A DNA stretch of 64,000 nucleotides from an uncultured Pseudovibrio sp. (GCA_947496145.1 CANMBS010000002.1:124001-188000), one strand, 5' to 3'; positions 1 to 9,587 are shown, counted from the stretch's first letter. A program made the numbers and translations. The notes: generated from the sequence alone by a model not told the origin.

Positions 1-504
1 GGACTTCACGGTAAATGGCAAGCTGATCTGATCAATATTGGAAATATCAATGTCCAGAATGGGAACTGAAGCACCTGCAGGAACTGCATAAGTCAACTCA
101 AACAGCCCAAAAACCTCTCCCGGATTGGTCGAAATGGTCGGCACAGAAGGTGTTCCAGACACTGCAACCGGAATCCCCTTTGTCTTTCCCGAAAACATGA
201 CAACCACACCGGAAGAAAGATAAGCACCTGTAGGCAGTTGTAAATTTGCCAGACGGTTTTGAAACACAGGTTCAACGAGGCAGGCATGTGTAAACTGTTT
301 TCCATTGGGCTCAAACAGCTGATACTTGGAGGTGGCAGGATCAAAATAGACCCACTGGCCATTCGGATTTTTACCCCAGACTGCATATTGAAACTTTGAG
401 ACGGAGCTATCACTCGGCAGGTGAAACTGAAGAGCAGGCAAAGATTGATTTGAAAGAGCCTCGAAGCTTCCGGCAATAATACTTGGGTGTTTCATTGAGC
501 TCAT
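1..504 (-). CDS. GH64-like (beta-1,3-glucanase/thaumatin-like) protein, N-terminal part, cut by the window edge
   Basis: A reading frame on the minus strand is open from an ATG at 504 to the left edge, giving the first 168 residues of a longer protein. A GAGGGA ribosome-binding site lies about ten bases upstream of that ATG. The protein starts MSSMKHPSIIAGSF and has no evident signal peptide. Two segments resemble the beta-sandwich of family-64 glycoside hydrolases: LPTGAYLSSGVVVMFSG (about 93-109), and FGLFELTYA (about 133-141) followed by the DIDISNIDQISLPFTV stretch near the right end, which looks like the family's 'V-D-x-x-x-L-P-L' strand. That family cleaves beta-1,3-glucans. The catalytic half would lie outside the window, so activity cannot be judged. 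The assignment is by eye from short motifs; another beta-sandwich family is possible. Confidence 0.5.
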   Translation of the reverse strand, partial: MSSMKHPSIIAGSFEALSNQSLPALQFHLPSDSSVSKFQYAVWGKNPNGQWVYFDPATSKYQLFEPNGKQFTHACLVEPVFQNRLANLQLPTGAYLSSGVVVMFSGKTKGIPVAVSGTPSVPTISTNPGEVFGLFELTYAVPAGASVPILDIDISNIDQISLPFTVKS

Positions 505-961
505 ATAATCGCTTCCCTCAATATCTGTTTGGTTCTGTCCTACTGGACGCAGTTAATGTTTATTTGTGCCCTTTAAAATTCTGGGGCCCTATGTGCCGAA
601 AAGAGATTGCCTTTTGATTCCCTAAGGTAATTTTGACAGGAGTATATGCAGGTAACTGAGGGAAAACAGAACGATCTCTGACAATAGCATTCCTACATGG
701 GCTGAGGTTTAAGTGTGTGATATGAGGAAAGGTGCTGTGAGTGTGTCCAAACCACTACAAATTGTTGGGGAACTCTGGTTTACACCGGGCAATTTCGGGC
801 AAAACCTTTAAAGCACTGGCAATCACCGCCCACATTTTGTAAGAGGCCAGCAACACAAGTTTCGCAGAGCTTTCAAAAGGCCGCCAACTTAGTCATGGCG
901 TGTGCCAGAAACATATCTGCAAAAGAGAATATGCAGGGGTTTGCCTGCAAAAGGAGGCTCT
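505..961. other. Divergent intergenic region between the GH64-like gene and prfC
   Basis: This 457-base stretch separates two divergent genes and must hold their promoters. A TTGACA hexamer occurs at 633-638 but no good -10 box follows at 16-18 bases, so I do not call a promoter. The prfC ribosome-binding site AAAGGAGG lies at 950-957. No convincing small gene or RNA was seen. Confidence 0.4.
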
Positions 962-2563
962 ATGAGCACAGCAGGCAACGCGCCTTACTTGGCTCGCCGT
1001 ACGTTCGCGATCATCTCTCACCCGGATGCGGGTAAAACCACGCTGACCGAGAAGCTGCTTCTGGGCGGTGGTGCGATCCGCGCAGCAGGTCAGGTCCGCG
1101 CCCGTGGTGAACGCCGCCGCGCCCGTTCTGACTGGATGAAGATCGAGCAGGAACGCGGTATCTCTGTATCGTCCTCCGTGATGACCTTTGAACGTAATGG
1201 CATCATCTATAATCTGCTCGATACTCCGGGCCACGAAGACTTCTCTGAAGACACTTACCGCACACTGACCGCCGTGGACGCTGCGATCATGGTTATCGAT
1301 GCCGCAAAAGGTATCGAAAGCCAGACCCGCAAGCTGTTTGAAGTCTGCCGCCTGCGTGACATTCCAATCATCACCTTCGTCAACAAGATCGACCGTGAAG
1401 GCCGCCACGCGCTGGAAATCCTTGACGAGATTCAGGAAGCGCTGGCGCTGGACGTCACTCCCATGAGCTGGCCTGTGGGCATGGGCTCTGACTTCTTCGG
1501 CGTTTATGATCACATCGGCAACCGCTTTTTCACCTCCACTGAGGGGCGCGGCGGTCCGCTCGACAGCATCAAAGACGTAAAGGGCCTCGAAGATCCAGAG
1601 CTGATCGGTGAGCTGTTCGACAACATCCGCGAAGAGCTGGAAGAAAACGTGGAGCTGGGCGGTGCAGGCTATTCTGAGTTTGATCAGGAAAGCTTCCTCG
1701 AAGGCCACCTGACCCCGGTCTTCTTCGGGTCCGCACTGCGTGATTATGGGATTGACCAGATCCTCGATTTCATCGCAGCCCACGCGCCATCCCCGCACTC
1801 TCAGCCAGCAACCGGTGGCCGCACCATCAAGCCGGAAGAAAACAAAGTCACGGGCTTTGTCTTCAAGGTTCAGGCCAACATGGACCCCAAACACCGCGAC
1901 CGCATCGCGTTCGTGCGTCTGTGCTCCGGCACCTTCAAGCGCGGCATGAAGCTCAAGCATGTGCGTGCTGGCAAGCCAATCACCGTGTCTGCGCCAATCT
2001 TCTTCTTTGCGGAAGAGCGCGAGATTGCGGAAAAGGCCTATCCGGGCGACGTCATCGGCGTGCCAAACCACGGCCAGCTGCGTGTGGGCGATACCCTCTC
2101 TGAAGGCGAAGAAATCCATGTCACCGGCCTGCCAGCCTTCGCGCCGGAAATCCTGCGCCGCGTCCGCCTGACAGACACCATGCGCGTCAAGCAGATGCGC
2201 CGTGGCCTGGAAGATCTGGCGGAAGAAGGTCTGGTCCAGATCTTCAAACCAGCCATCGGCACCAACTGGATCGTCGGCGTGGTCGGCGTGCTCCAGCTTG
2301 ATGTTGTGGTCGATCGCCTCAAAGCAGAATACCAGACAGAGATCGGCTTTGAGCCAGTCATGTACAACACCGCCCGCTGGGCAGAGTGCACAGACCCGCT
2401 CAAGCTGGACAAGTTCCTTGAGACCAACCGCGCGCACGTGGCGCTGGACCGGGACGACAAGCCTGTTTACCTCTTCAAGAACGCTTGGGAAGTAAGCTAT
2501 GTGGGCGAAAAGAACCCTGACATCAGCTTCCGCGAAACCCGCGAAATCGTTCACACCTCTTAA
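962..2563 (+). CDS. prfC: Peptide chain release factor 3 (RF3)
   Basis: RF3 is the translational GTPase that removes class-I release factors from the ribosome after termination. The 533-residue product matches the family length. The P-loop is HPDAGKTT at residues 20-27, switch II is DTPGHEDFSEDT and the guanine-specificity motif is NKID. An EF-Tu-like domain 2 and the RF3 C-terminal domain follow. The start is the ATG at 962, placed after AAAGGAGG at 950-957; an in-frame upstream start at 902 lacks a ribosome-binding site and would add 20 unconserved residues. The gene heads a plus-strand group with a ribosomal RNA methyltransferase and a pseudouridine synthase (gaps of 14 and 30 bases), which suggests a translation-related operon. 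Confidence 0.95.
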   Translation: MSTAGNAPYLARRTFAIISHPDAGKTTLTEKLLLGGGAIRAAGQVRARGERRRARSDWMKIEQERGISVSSSVMTFERNGIIYNLLDTPGHEDFSEDTYRTLTAVDAAIMVIDAAKGIESQTRKLFEVCRLRDIPIITFVNKIDREGRHALEILDEIQEALALDVTPMSWPVGMGSDFFGVYDHIGNRFFTSTEGRGGPLDSIKDVKGLEDPELIGELFDNIREELEENVELGGAGYSEFDQESFLEGHLTPVFFGSALRDYGIDQILDFIAAHAPSPHSQPATGGRTIKPEENKVTGFVFKVQANMDPKHRDRIAFVRLCSGTFKRGMKLKHVRAGKPITVSAPIFFFAEEREIAEKAYPGDVIGVPNHGQLRVGDTLSEGEEIHVTGLPAFAPEILRRVRLTDTMRVKQMRRGLEDLAEEGLVQIFKPAIGTNWIVGVVGVLQLDVVVDRLKAEYQTEIGFEPVMYNTARWAECTDPLKLDKFLETNRAHVALDRDDKPVYLFKNAWEVSYVGEKNPDISFRETREIVHTS

Positions 2564-2577
2564 AGGCAGACAGTCTC

Positions 2578-3621
2578 ATGAAAGACCCGGCTCTCGATAC
2601 GCTTCTCCTGCCTTTTGAAAACAGCAGTCTCGACTTCTTTGAAGACGGCAGTGCAGATCAGAAGGCTCTGTTCCTGCGCGCCCGCATGGGCTTCGCCATG
2701 AATGCCATGGATAAGTCCCGCGTGGTTTGCCAGCAGACCTTCGCCAGCGATAAGGACAATCTGGAACGCGCAGGCTTCTCAGTCACGCCAGAGGCCTCCG
2801 GCACATATCCGGTGGTTATGGTTCTGCCTCCACGCCAGCGCGAGGAAGCCCGTGCCTTGATGGCACAGGCCGTCAAGAGCGCAGGTGAGGGTGGTATTGT
2901 TATCGCCAGCGTTTCCAACACCGAAGGCGCAAAGACTGCTGAAAGCGATCTTGGCAAACTGGCTGGCATCGCTGGCAAGCTTTCAAAAAACAAATGCCGC
3001 GTGTTCTGGGCGGAAGTCTCAAAGGGCACCATCAACCAGCAACTGCTGGAAGAATGGAGCCAGCTCGACGCCCCGCGCGAAATCCTTGATGGTCGTTTCA
3101 CAAGCCGTCCGGGCGTCTTCGCATGGGATCACATAGATAAGGCTTCCGAGCTTCTGGTCAAAACCCTGCCAGACCGCCTTCCGGGCCGTGTCGCTGATCT
3201 GGGGGCAGGCTTCGGTTATCTCAGCTCTGAAGTGGTTAAGGTGGGCAAGGTCAAAGCGGTGGATCTGTATGAGGCAGAAAAGCGCGCGCTGGATCTGGCA
3301 GAAACCAACTTGAAGGGCAAAACAGGCGACGTTGCCGTCGACTTCATCTGGCAGGACGTCACCAAGGGCCTCAACCGCACCTATGATTTCGTTGTCATGA
3401 ACCCGCCCTTCCACGCAGGTGGTAAGCAGGACCGCGCCGACATCGGGCAGGGCTTCATCAAAGCCGCCGCCAAAGCACTCCGTCCGTCCGGCCACCTCTG
3501 GCTGGTCGCCAACCGCCATTTGCCATACGAGGCAACGCTGGACAAAGTGTTTGCCTCCTACGAGATCATGGCAGATCAGGGTGGCTATAAGGTCATCCGC
3601 GCGATCAAGGCTAATAAGTAA
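2578..3621 (+). CDS. RsmC-type class I methyltransferase (16S rRNA guanine-N2 methyltransferase family)
   Basis: The 347-residue protein has the two-part layout of RsmC/RlmG enzymes: a degenerate N-terminal methyltransferase-like half (about 1-170) and a catalytic C-terminal half. The SAM-binding motif DLGAGFGYLS is at 207-216 and the N-P-P-F motif NPPFHAGG, used for base-amine methylation, is at 275-282. The family methylates guanine N2 in 16S rRNA (G1207 in E. coli RsmC) in the cytoplasm. It begins 14 bases after prfC and is followed at 30 bases by an RsuA-type enzyme, so all three probably share a transcript. RlmG-like specificity cannot be excluded from sequence alone. Confidence 0.8.
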   Translation: MKDPALDTLLLPFENSSLDFFEDGSADQKALFLRARMGFAMNAMDKSRVVCQQTFASDKDNLERAGFSVTPEASGTYPVVMVLPPRQREEARALMAQAVKSAGEGGIVIASVSNTEGAKTAESDLGKLAGIAGKLSKNKCRVFWAEVSKGTINQQLLEEWSQLDAPREILDGRFTSRPGVFAWDHIDKASELLVKTLPDRLPGRVADLGAGFGYLSSEVVKVGKVKAVDLYEAEKRALDLAETNLKGKTGDVAVDFIWQDVTKGLNRTYDFVVMNPPFHAGGKQDRADIGQGFIKAAAKALRPSGHLWLVANRHLPYEATLDKVFASYEIMADQGGYKVIRAIKANK

Positions 3622-3651
3622 GCCTTCCGGGCATTGAGTTAGGAACTGAGC

Positions 3652-4350
3652 ATGAGACTCGTGAAACTGCTTGCAAATCTGGGATACGGCAGCCGCAAGG
3701 AAATGCAGGCCGCGATCCGCAATGGCTGGGTCACCGACAAAAACGGCAACCCGATCAAAGCCGATAGCAAGCTGCCTCATGAAGACATCCTGTTCGATGA
3801 CGAGCCGCTGGACCCGCCGGAAGGCTCCGTCATCCTACTCAACAAACCACTGGGTTACACCTGTTCCATGAAAGATCGCGGGCGGTTGGTCTTTGACCTG
3901 CTGCCAGATCGCTACCGTGTCCGCAAACCAGCTCTGTCCTTCGTGGGCAGACTGGACAAGGACACCACCGGCCTGCTGCTGTTCACCGATGACGGCAAGC
4001 TCCTGCACCGGATCATCTCGCCCAAAGCAGATGTTGCAAAGATCTACGAGGTTGTACTGGACCGCCCAATGACTGGCGGAGAAGGCGATCTGTTCGCCTC
4101 CGGTGAAATGATGCTGGAAAACGAGACCAACCCGCTCAAGCCAGCAGAACTGGAAGTCCTGAGTGACACCTCAGCACGCCTCACCCTCCACGAAGGCCGC
4201 TACCACCAGGTCCGCCGCATGTTTGCCGCCACCGGCAACCATGTCACAAAACTTCACCGCGCAAGGCTCGGTGGTCTTACTTTGGACGGCGTAGAAGAGG
4301 GCATGTGGAAGCTCTTGTCACAGGAAGAGATCTCTACGATCTTTGGGTAG
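3652..4350 (+). CDS. rsuA: 16S rRNA pseudouridine synthase, RsuA family
   Basis: The 232-residue protein has an N-terminal S4 RNA-binding domain (about 1-50, beginning MRLVKLLANLGYGSRKE) and an RsuA/RluB/E/F catalytic domain. The catalytic aspartate is D102 within GRLDKDTTG (99-107), preceded by LLNKPLGYT, the conserved family strand, and followed by FTDDG. RsuA converts U516 of 16S rRNA to pseudouridine. Length and domain order fit RsuA best, although RluE/RluF-type specificity is possible. It is last in the prfC group and converges on the next gene with only 18 bases between stop codons. Confidence 0.85.
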   Translation: MRLVKLLANLGYGSRKEMQAAIRNGWVTDKNGNPIKADSKLPHEDILFDDEPLDPPEGSVILLNKPLGYTCSMKDRGRLVFDLLPDRYRVRKPALSFVGRLDKDTTGLLLFTDDGKLLHRIISPKADVAKIYEVVLDRPMTGGEGDLFASGEMMLENETNPLKPAELEVLSDTSARLTLHEGRYHQVRRMFAATGNHVTKLHRARLGGLTLDGVEEGMWKLLSQEEISTIFG

Positions 4351-4368
4351 TGCTGCGGGCTGTGAGAT

Positions 4369-5898
4369 CTATGAATTATCCATATCTTCTACGTGTTGCA
4401 GTGCTGCTATAGCGCGGCTAACCAGTACTTTTAGATTGTCTTCGCCTGTCGCGACTGCATCTTTCGCTAGGAGGATACTGTCAGTATCCATATACTTTTC
4501 TGCTAATGTAATGTTGTTGTTGAGAATAGTGATTTCTTTGTCAAACTCGCGATAATACTTGGCGGCATCCTTGCCAAATTCAAAAAGCCTTTCACAATCT
4601 GGCAGACGGGTAAACCACGTCTCAGCATTATCTGTCAGGCGCTTAAGTCGTCCAGTCACTTCCTTTTTATTTTCCTGCACCTGAGCCAGTAACTGGTCAA
4701 ACCTTTCAAGATTGAGGGTTACCGTTTTTAACGTTTTATCTGCCTCTTGAAAGTCACCCGCGATGAGGTTGTCTTGTGTCTGCCCCAGCAGTGTCCAACA
4801 AAGAGTAAGAGTGCTTTCGTATTGTGCACCCTCTGCACATCCAGCCTTCACATCTGGCATTTGTTGTTCTGCCAGCTCCAGCTTACCTGTCAGCTCTTCG
4901 ACTTGTTGAAGTGCTTCTTTAGATACGTTTGTTTGGTCTTCAGATGTTTGAGCATGTATATGTGCTTTCAGCCAGGTTTGTTTAAGATCATAATATAAGC
5001 GCTTGCATAAACGCAGTTGTTTGCTCAATGCTCTGCCATCTGTAGCTTTCAGAATATCTTGAGCCTTTTGCTCTGCTGCCTGAAACTGCTGAAAGAGGTT
5101 TTGAAAAAGATCCAGAGACTCTGGATTTCCTTCAAGTTCTGCCTGTCGGTCGTTTAAGGCAAGCGCTTCTTGCGAAGTCCAGCGTAACAATTCAACTGCT
5201 TCTGCTTTGATCCGCTCAGGCTCACCTGCGATTTTCTGATATGAAGCTTCGAGGCTATCAGCTTTCTGCTGTGACTTACTCACAAGTTCTTTCAGGACTT
5301 TGTAATCATGCCCGTTTACTGCGGTAATCATCTTGGTGAGCGTATCGTTTGCCGCTTCATAAGACTTGTCAAAACCTGAAAGGTCAACTCCCCATGCTGC
5401 AAGCGGATCGCGCCGGGCCTTCATTTGCATAATTGTTTTTTTAAAAGCTTCGACTTGTCCATAAAGCGTTGTGTTTATGAGTTCGTCAGCCCTCTCAAAG
5501 CTTTCCCGGGCAACTCGCTCCATCTCACTGCTAAGATGTTCGATGTCTGTTAAAAGCAATTTCAGCTCAGTATTATCCGGGGTATCCTCTTGTTCCAGCT
5601 TACCTTGTAGTTTTTTGGCCTTCTGAGCTGTTTTAAAGAGGCGCTCACCAACCTGCCAAAAGGCTTCCTCATCCTCATCGGTAAGGAGATGATCCCCCTT
5701 GGCAACAACAGCACGAGAGCCTTTATCCAGCTTCGAAAGTCGCTGTCCGAGCTTTTTGCATTCTTCTTTTGGTGTAAGACTTGCCTCACTCTCAGGTACC
5801 TCATCCAGTGGGAGATGCTCGGGAATTTGCCACTGAAGATGTTTGTATACCTTAACAATCCAGTGTTCTTGTTCTGGTGTGAGATTTGATAAAGGCAT
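4369..5898 (-). CDS. Unrecognised 509-residue coiled-coil protein
   Basis: I do not recognise this family. The protein is soluble, acidic and almost entirely helical, with long runs of Glu, Lys, Gln and Leu in heptad-like spacing. It has no signal peptide, membrane segment or nucleotide-binding motif. The start at 5898 has a GGAG ribosome-binding site (CCGGAGACTTAGC before the ATG). The N-terminal 60 residues (TPEQEHWIVKVYKHLQWQIPEHLPL) look like a small separate domain. The coding sequence is visibly more AT-rich than the neighbouring prfC group, which hints at a different origin. The 3' end sits 18 bases from the convergent rsuA stop. A structural or scaffold role is plausible but unproven. 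Confidence 0.8.
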   Translation of the reverse strand: MPLSNLTPEQEHWIVKVYKHLQWQIPEHLPLDEVPESEASLTPKEECKKLGQRLSKLDKGSRAVVAKGDHLLTDEDEEAFWQVGERLFKTAQKAKKLQGKLEQEDTPDNTELKLLLTDIEHLSSEMERVARESFERADELINTTLYGQVEAFKKTIMQMKARRDPLAAWGVDLSGFDKSYEAANDTLTKMITAVNGHDYKVLKELVSKSQQKADSLEASYQKIAGEPERIKAEAVELLRWTSQEALALNDRQAELEGNPESLDLFQNLFQQFQAAEQKAQDILKATDGRALSKQLRLCKRLYYDLKQTWLKAHIHAQTSEDQTNVSKEALQQVEELTGKLELAEQQMPDVKAGCAEGAQYESTLTLCWTLLGQTQDNLIAGDFQEADKTLKTVTLNLERFDQLLAQVQENKKEVTGRLKRLTDNAETWFTRLPDCERLFEFGKDAAKYYREFDKEITILNNNITLAEKYMDTDSILLAKDAVATGEDNLKVLVSRAIAALQHVEDMDNS

Positions 5899-6071
5899 GC
5901 TAAGTCTCCGGCCACATTAAGAACACCTGATATTCTGCATAGGTTTGAGAAAGAAGGGTTCATCCAGTCCGGCATAATCGCGCTAAAGTGAACTTAGATT
6001 GTAACTTTGTCGTTCGCAGAGCTATTTCAAAGGTAAGCAGCACGGCAATCAATCTGTCCACTTAGGCGAAC

Positions 6072-7262
6072 TCAGTTTTCTGCAGGTGTTGCCTCCAGCT
6101 TTTGTGAGGTGGCGATCCAAGAGTAAACTTGGAGCAGCATGAGGCCAGTGACGCTCATGGCAAAAACAAACCAATAATAGTTCGAAGCCGGATAGCCAGC
6201 GATGATCAACGCGAGCAGAAAGCCAAAGATGGTGCGTTGAAGATAGGTTGCCGTGCTGATCACTGACAGGTAACTGCCAAAAATCCCTTTATCAACCATG
6301 CTCATCATATAGGTGTTGAAGGCCACGCGAATGGCTGTGCTCGCTGCTCCCAATACCGCAGCGCCTCCCACAATCAGTGGGAATATTGGGAACAGGCAGA
6401 TGGTCAGCATGGAAAGGGTGAAGGCTGTAAGGGCGACCTGCATGATGCTGAGTGCGGATTGCTTGGATGCAATGCGGCTGACCAGAAGGCCGGAAAGAGC
6501 AGCGCCTACACCAAATGAAATTGAGACTGCTGCCAAAGAAGAAACATCCAAACCAAGAACACTGTTAAAGTAGATCGGGTGCACCACATTCAGCATCAGG
6601 ACACAAACAAAGGAGACGTTGGCGCATATGCCAAGCAGCAACAAATCTCCCCGCCTCAGAATATCGCGAAAAACAGCCCTTGAGGCTCTGGCCCGTGCAG
6701 GTCTTTCCTGTTTTGTATAGGGCAGGAAGCAGAGCAGAATAGCTGATACAAATAGCAAAAATCCATTGATTTGCAGCGCCAGCGCAAAGCCGCTGCTGGT
6801 GATCGCATAGATCATGAGGAGGCCAGTTGCCAAACTGGAAAGCTGCATCTCAACCTGCATCCAGCCATTGACCTTGCCGCGCTCATCTTCCGCAAAGACC
6901 TCCTGAATATAAGCGGACAGGGCGTTGTAAAAGAACAGGAAGAAGATCTGTGAGGCAAAGTAGAAAGCCCCCAGACTGAGAACCCGCAGAGCAGCACTGT
7001 CAAACGTCAGCGAAGTGAGCTGTAAAACGGCCCCCATCAGCACAATACAAACCACAAGCGCAGATCGACGCGAGACGCTGTCCACCACCCGCCCGGCTAC
7101 AGGCGAGAGGAAAATCAAAAATGCGCTGGCATAAGTTGCTGTAAAGGCAAGAACTTTTTCACCGCCCAGACTGTTGGATAATTCCCACGGAACAATTGTG
7201 AGTGAAAGCCCCATTGCCACTGACGCAATGAAGTTTGCAAAAAAGAGTATGATCAGTTTCAT
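6072..7262 (-). CDS. Major facilitator superfamily transporter
   Basis: The 396-residue protein has about twelve hydrophobic helices. The cytoplasmic loop between helices 2 and 3 reads GRVVDSVSRRSALV, a form of the MFS motif A. The start chosen is the ATG at 7262 (MKLIILFFANF), which has GAGGGGAG upstream; an in-frame start seven codons earlier would place the ribosome-binding site inside the gene. It resembles drug- or metabolite-efflux members of the DHA/MFS_1 type, but the substrate cannot be read from the sequence. It stands alone on the minus strand, 173 bases upstream of the coiled-coil gene start. Confidence 0.85.
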   Translation of the reverse strand: MKLIILFFANFIASVAMGLSLTIVPWELSNSLGGEKVLAFTATYASAFLIFLSPVAGRVVDSVSRRSALVVCIVLMGAVLQLTSLTFDSAALRVLSLGAFYFASQIFFLFFYNALSAYIQEVFAEDERGKVNGWMQVEMQLSSLATGLLMIYAITSSGFALALQINGFLLFVSAILLCFLPYTKQERPARARASRAVFRDILRRGDLLLLGICANVSFVCVLMLNVVHPIYFNSVLGLDVSSLAAVSISFGVGAALSGLLVSRIASKQSALSIMQVALTAFTLSMLTICLFPIFPLIVGGAAVLGAASTAIRVAFNTYMMSMVDKGIFGSYLSVISTATYLQRTIFGFLLALIIAGYPASNYYWFVFAMSVTGLMLLQVYSWIATSQKLEATPAEN

Positions 7263-7758
7263 AAGAATATGCTCCCCTCGCATAAATGGAGCATATTTAG
7301 AAAGGAAAATCTATTTTTATATGCGAAAAACGAGTTCAAAATGCGTTTTCAGGAGTTTGTTACAGCCTTCACCGCTCTGCCTTTTCCCGCACCATCTTCA
7401 GATGCACTAGTATTTTCTCCGCACAGATCTAAGTGGAAAGCAGATTGTCGAGTACCTTCTGGCCCGGTATGCGCAGGCAGGCCAAGTAAAGCTGAGCGTC
7501 CAGCGTAGCCAACTACACCAGCGGAAACCACAGCAATGAGCAGCTCACTCCGGCCAGCAGTCACAGATAGAGCCTCTTACGCTCCGACAAAAGCAAAGGC
7601 AGGCAGATACTTATGTCCTGATTAGGGGCAGGAGATGTTAAACGAGCAGGAGCATGAATATCCAGCCCAAAATCATGATCCTCTCGTGAGCATGTCAACA
7701 CGGCAAACCCTCAGGCCACGCCTCTTAACTCCGCGATAATCCGCGAGGCATAATCTTC
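7263..7758. other. Non-coding stretch between the AraC gene and the MFS gene
   Basis: About 500 bases with no supportable gene. Several short frames exist on both strands but none has a ribosome-binding site together with plausible protein composition. The region should contain the MFS promoter near its left end. It may be the remains of a lost gene, but I could not identify one. Confidence 0.35.
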
Positions 7759-8658
7759 TCAGGCGAGAGGCCGTACAGGAATGCAGATCATAACGGATTG
7801 CGGGCCGGAGCCTTCACTTAAGCAAGGGTAAAGCTGGAAGCAGGGGAAGTTTTCTGGCTCATATCCACTCGCGGGCAGCCACTCACCGAACATATACTTC
7901 CACGCAGCCTGTGACTGATCATGGGTGATCACAAAGTGCCCGCAGGCATAGGGGCCTCCTGCAATTTCCATCTTGCCCACTTCGCCTTCTACCATCGCAG
8001 GCTCGCGAAGTGTGAGACAGGAACTGAAGCGCATTTGCTCCACATCTGTCACCTGTGGGTCATCGTGAAACAAACACATCAACTCTGCATTTTGCATCAA
8101 ACCACGTGGGCCTGCCCAGGCCATAAGTGTGCCAAATGCCTCACCGAAAATCTCAGGCCGCTCCTGAAAATTGCCAGTCCGCCGGACATAAGCAACAGTG
8201 CGCGGTATAAATGAACAGACCTCCAGTTTATCTGGAGATAGAATAGTCCGGGGGCGTTCCAGCACCTGCGTTTCTTCAGAGATGACCTCTAAGGATATAG
8301 TGGCATCCCGTCGCCATTGGCTTGCAGGCATGCCAAAGCGGGCCTGAAAAGAACGTGCGAAGCTTGAAGAGGAAGAAAAGCCCATATCAAGTGCAGTATC
8401 ACTGATTGAGATGGCTGAGTTTTGCTTTAAGCGCCGGGCAGCTTTCTCAACACGAAGCCGGTTGGTGAACTGATTGACTGTTTCACCCGTAAGAGCTTTG
8501 AAGATCCGGTGAAAATGAAAGGGAGAAAAACAAGCTGCTTCAGCAATTTGCGCTAAGGAAAGCTCCTCGCAAATATGTTGTTCAATATAATCCATCGCCC
8601 GGTTGATCCGCTGCGTGTAGATGTTGCGTTGCTGCGAAGCAGGAGCCATGAAATTCAC
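7759..8658 (-). CDS. AraC-family regulator with GyrI-like effector domain
   Basis: The 299-residue protein has an N-terminal AraC/XylS double helix-turn-helix (about 20-118), including LSLAQIAEAACFSPFHFHRIFKALTG and the signature ISDTALDMGFSSSSSFARSFQARFG. A C-terminal GyrI-like small-molecule-binding domain (about 140-299) follows. This order is that of the Rob/SoxS-like and BmrR-effector proteins that sense hydrophobic compounds. The start is GTG at 8658 or ATG at 8649; neither has a strong ribosome-binding site. It lies upstream of and in the same direction as the MFS transporter, with a 496-base gap, so control of that exporter is possible but only inferred. Confidence 0.9.
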   Translation of the reverse strand: MNFMAPASQQRNIYTQRINRAMDYIEQHICEELSLAQIAEAACFSPFHFHRIFKALTGETVNQFTNRLRVEKAARRLKQNSAISISDTALDMGFSSSSSFARSFQARFGMPASQWRRDATISLEVISEETQVLERPRTILSPDKLEVCSFIPRTVAYVRRTGNFQERPEIFGEAFGTLMAWAGPRGLMQNAELMCLFHDDPQVTDVEQMRFSSCLTLREPAMVEGEVGKMEIAGGPYACGHFVITHDQSQAAWKYMFGEWLPASGYEPENFPCFQLYPCLSEGSGPQSVMICIPVRPLA

Positions 8659-8896
8659 CAGTGAGCTTAACGAGATAATGAAAGCAGATGCCTTATCCTA
8701 TAGTGTATTACTGCTTCTGAAAATGTCTTACCATCATCTTTCGCGGGCTTTATAAGGCAGGGACTTTGCCAGTTGATGAGAGCTGCCTTCTTGTAAATTC
8801 GCCGAAAACTCCATTTGCCGTTTCTTAGCCTTCGCTTGCGATAGTGGCTCGCAGGTATATCCACGTGCGCCCCGTAAAAGGGGGAGGTAAGGTTCG

Positions 8897-9583
8897 TTGA
8901 AGATCAGAGTGATTGACAGATTGTACGCCCACCGGGTTGAGGTATTTCTCTTCAGCCAGCTGGTTTTGCTGTTTGATTCTCTGATTTTCTCTCAGCATTC
9001 CTCCGGAATTTATGCGTTTAGTCTGTTGTACAGCTTCAACATTGCCACGGGGCTTCTCATTACCCTGAGCTACAGGATTTGCTTCAGAATAATCTCAGCT
9101 CTGCTCATTTGCTCCGTGATTATCGCAGCGCTGGATTTCCCGCTTTTTCCTGAAGTAGACCGCCTTGTTCCGCAAATTGTAATCTACTTTGCCTTTCACG
9201 CAATTGTTGCCGTTGTGCTGATTGAGCAGACGCTGAAGACAAAAGTAGAGAACTATCAAGTCGTGCTTGGTGTGCTTAGCGGCTACATCTCTATTGGGAT
9301 GGTGTCTTTCTTCCTGTTCATTTTGCTGGAGCACTTACACCCCGGGTCCTTTATGGGACTTCCAGTGGAACTCACTGAAAACAACAAGCAGGAAGAGGCG
9401 CTCATGTACGCCGCTTTCATAACGCTTATGACGGTCGGATACGGTGATATTGTTCCGCTTACCCCCATTGCCCGCAAGGCGGCAATCATTGTTGGTCTGG
9501 CAGGGCAGTTCTATATGGCTGTACTCACAGCTATAATCGTCGGCAAATTCATTCAGGTCAGAGCATCTCGCAAGAAAGACTAG
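8897..9583 (+). CDS. Potassium channel with a TVGYGD selectivity filter
   Basis: The 228-residue membrane protein begins with four or so hydrophobic segments (about 15-32, 38-60, 63-80, 92-110) and ends with a two-helix pore module (about 122-145 and 192-217). The selectivity filter TVGYGD is at 179-184. There is no arginine-rich S4 helix, so it is probably not voltage gated. The start codon is TTG at 8897, supported by GGGGGAGGTAAGG just upstream. Such channels set membrane potential and K+ balance. It is divergent from the AraC gene and convergent with uup. Confidence 0.85.
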   Translation: MKIRVIDRLYAHRVEVFLFSQLVLLFDSLIFSQHSSGIYAFSLLYSFNIATGLLITLSYRICFRIISALLICSVIIAALDFPLFPEVDRLVPQIVIYFAFHAIVAVVLIEQTLKTKVENYQVVLGVLSGYISIGMVSFFLFILLEHLHPGSFMGLPVELTENNKQEEALMYAAFITLMTVGYGDIVPLTPIARKAAIIVGLAGQFYMAVLTAIIVGKFIQVRASRKKD

Positions 9584-9587
9584 GGAT

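Noticed and set aside
93-476. 127-residue minus-strand frame at the left edge
   Set aside because: It overlaps the better-supported frame starting at 504, which has a ribosome-binding site and a glycoside-hydrolase-like sequence.
893-2554. 553-residue minus-strand open frame
   Set aside because: It is the antisense shadow of prfC, which has a ribosome-binding site and all GTPase motifs; the shadow has none.
7713-7758. 15 extra codons in frame after the AraC gene stop
   Set aside because: The GyrI-like domain already ends normally at the stop, so read-through or a lost C-terminus is not needed.
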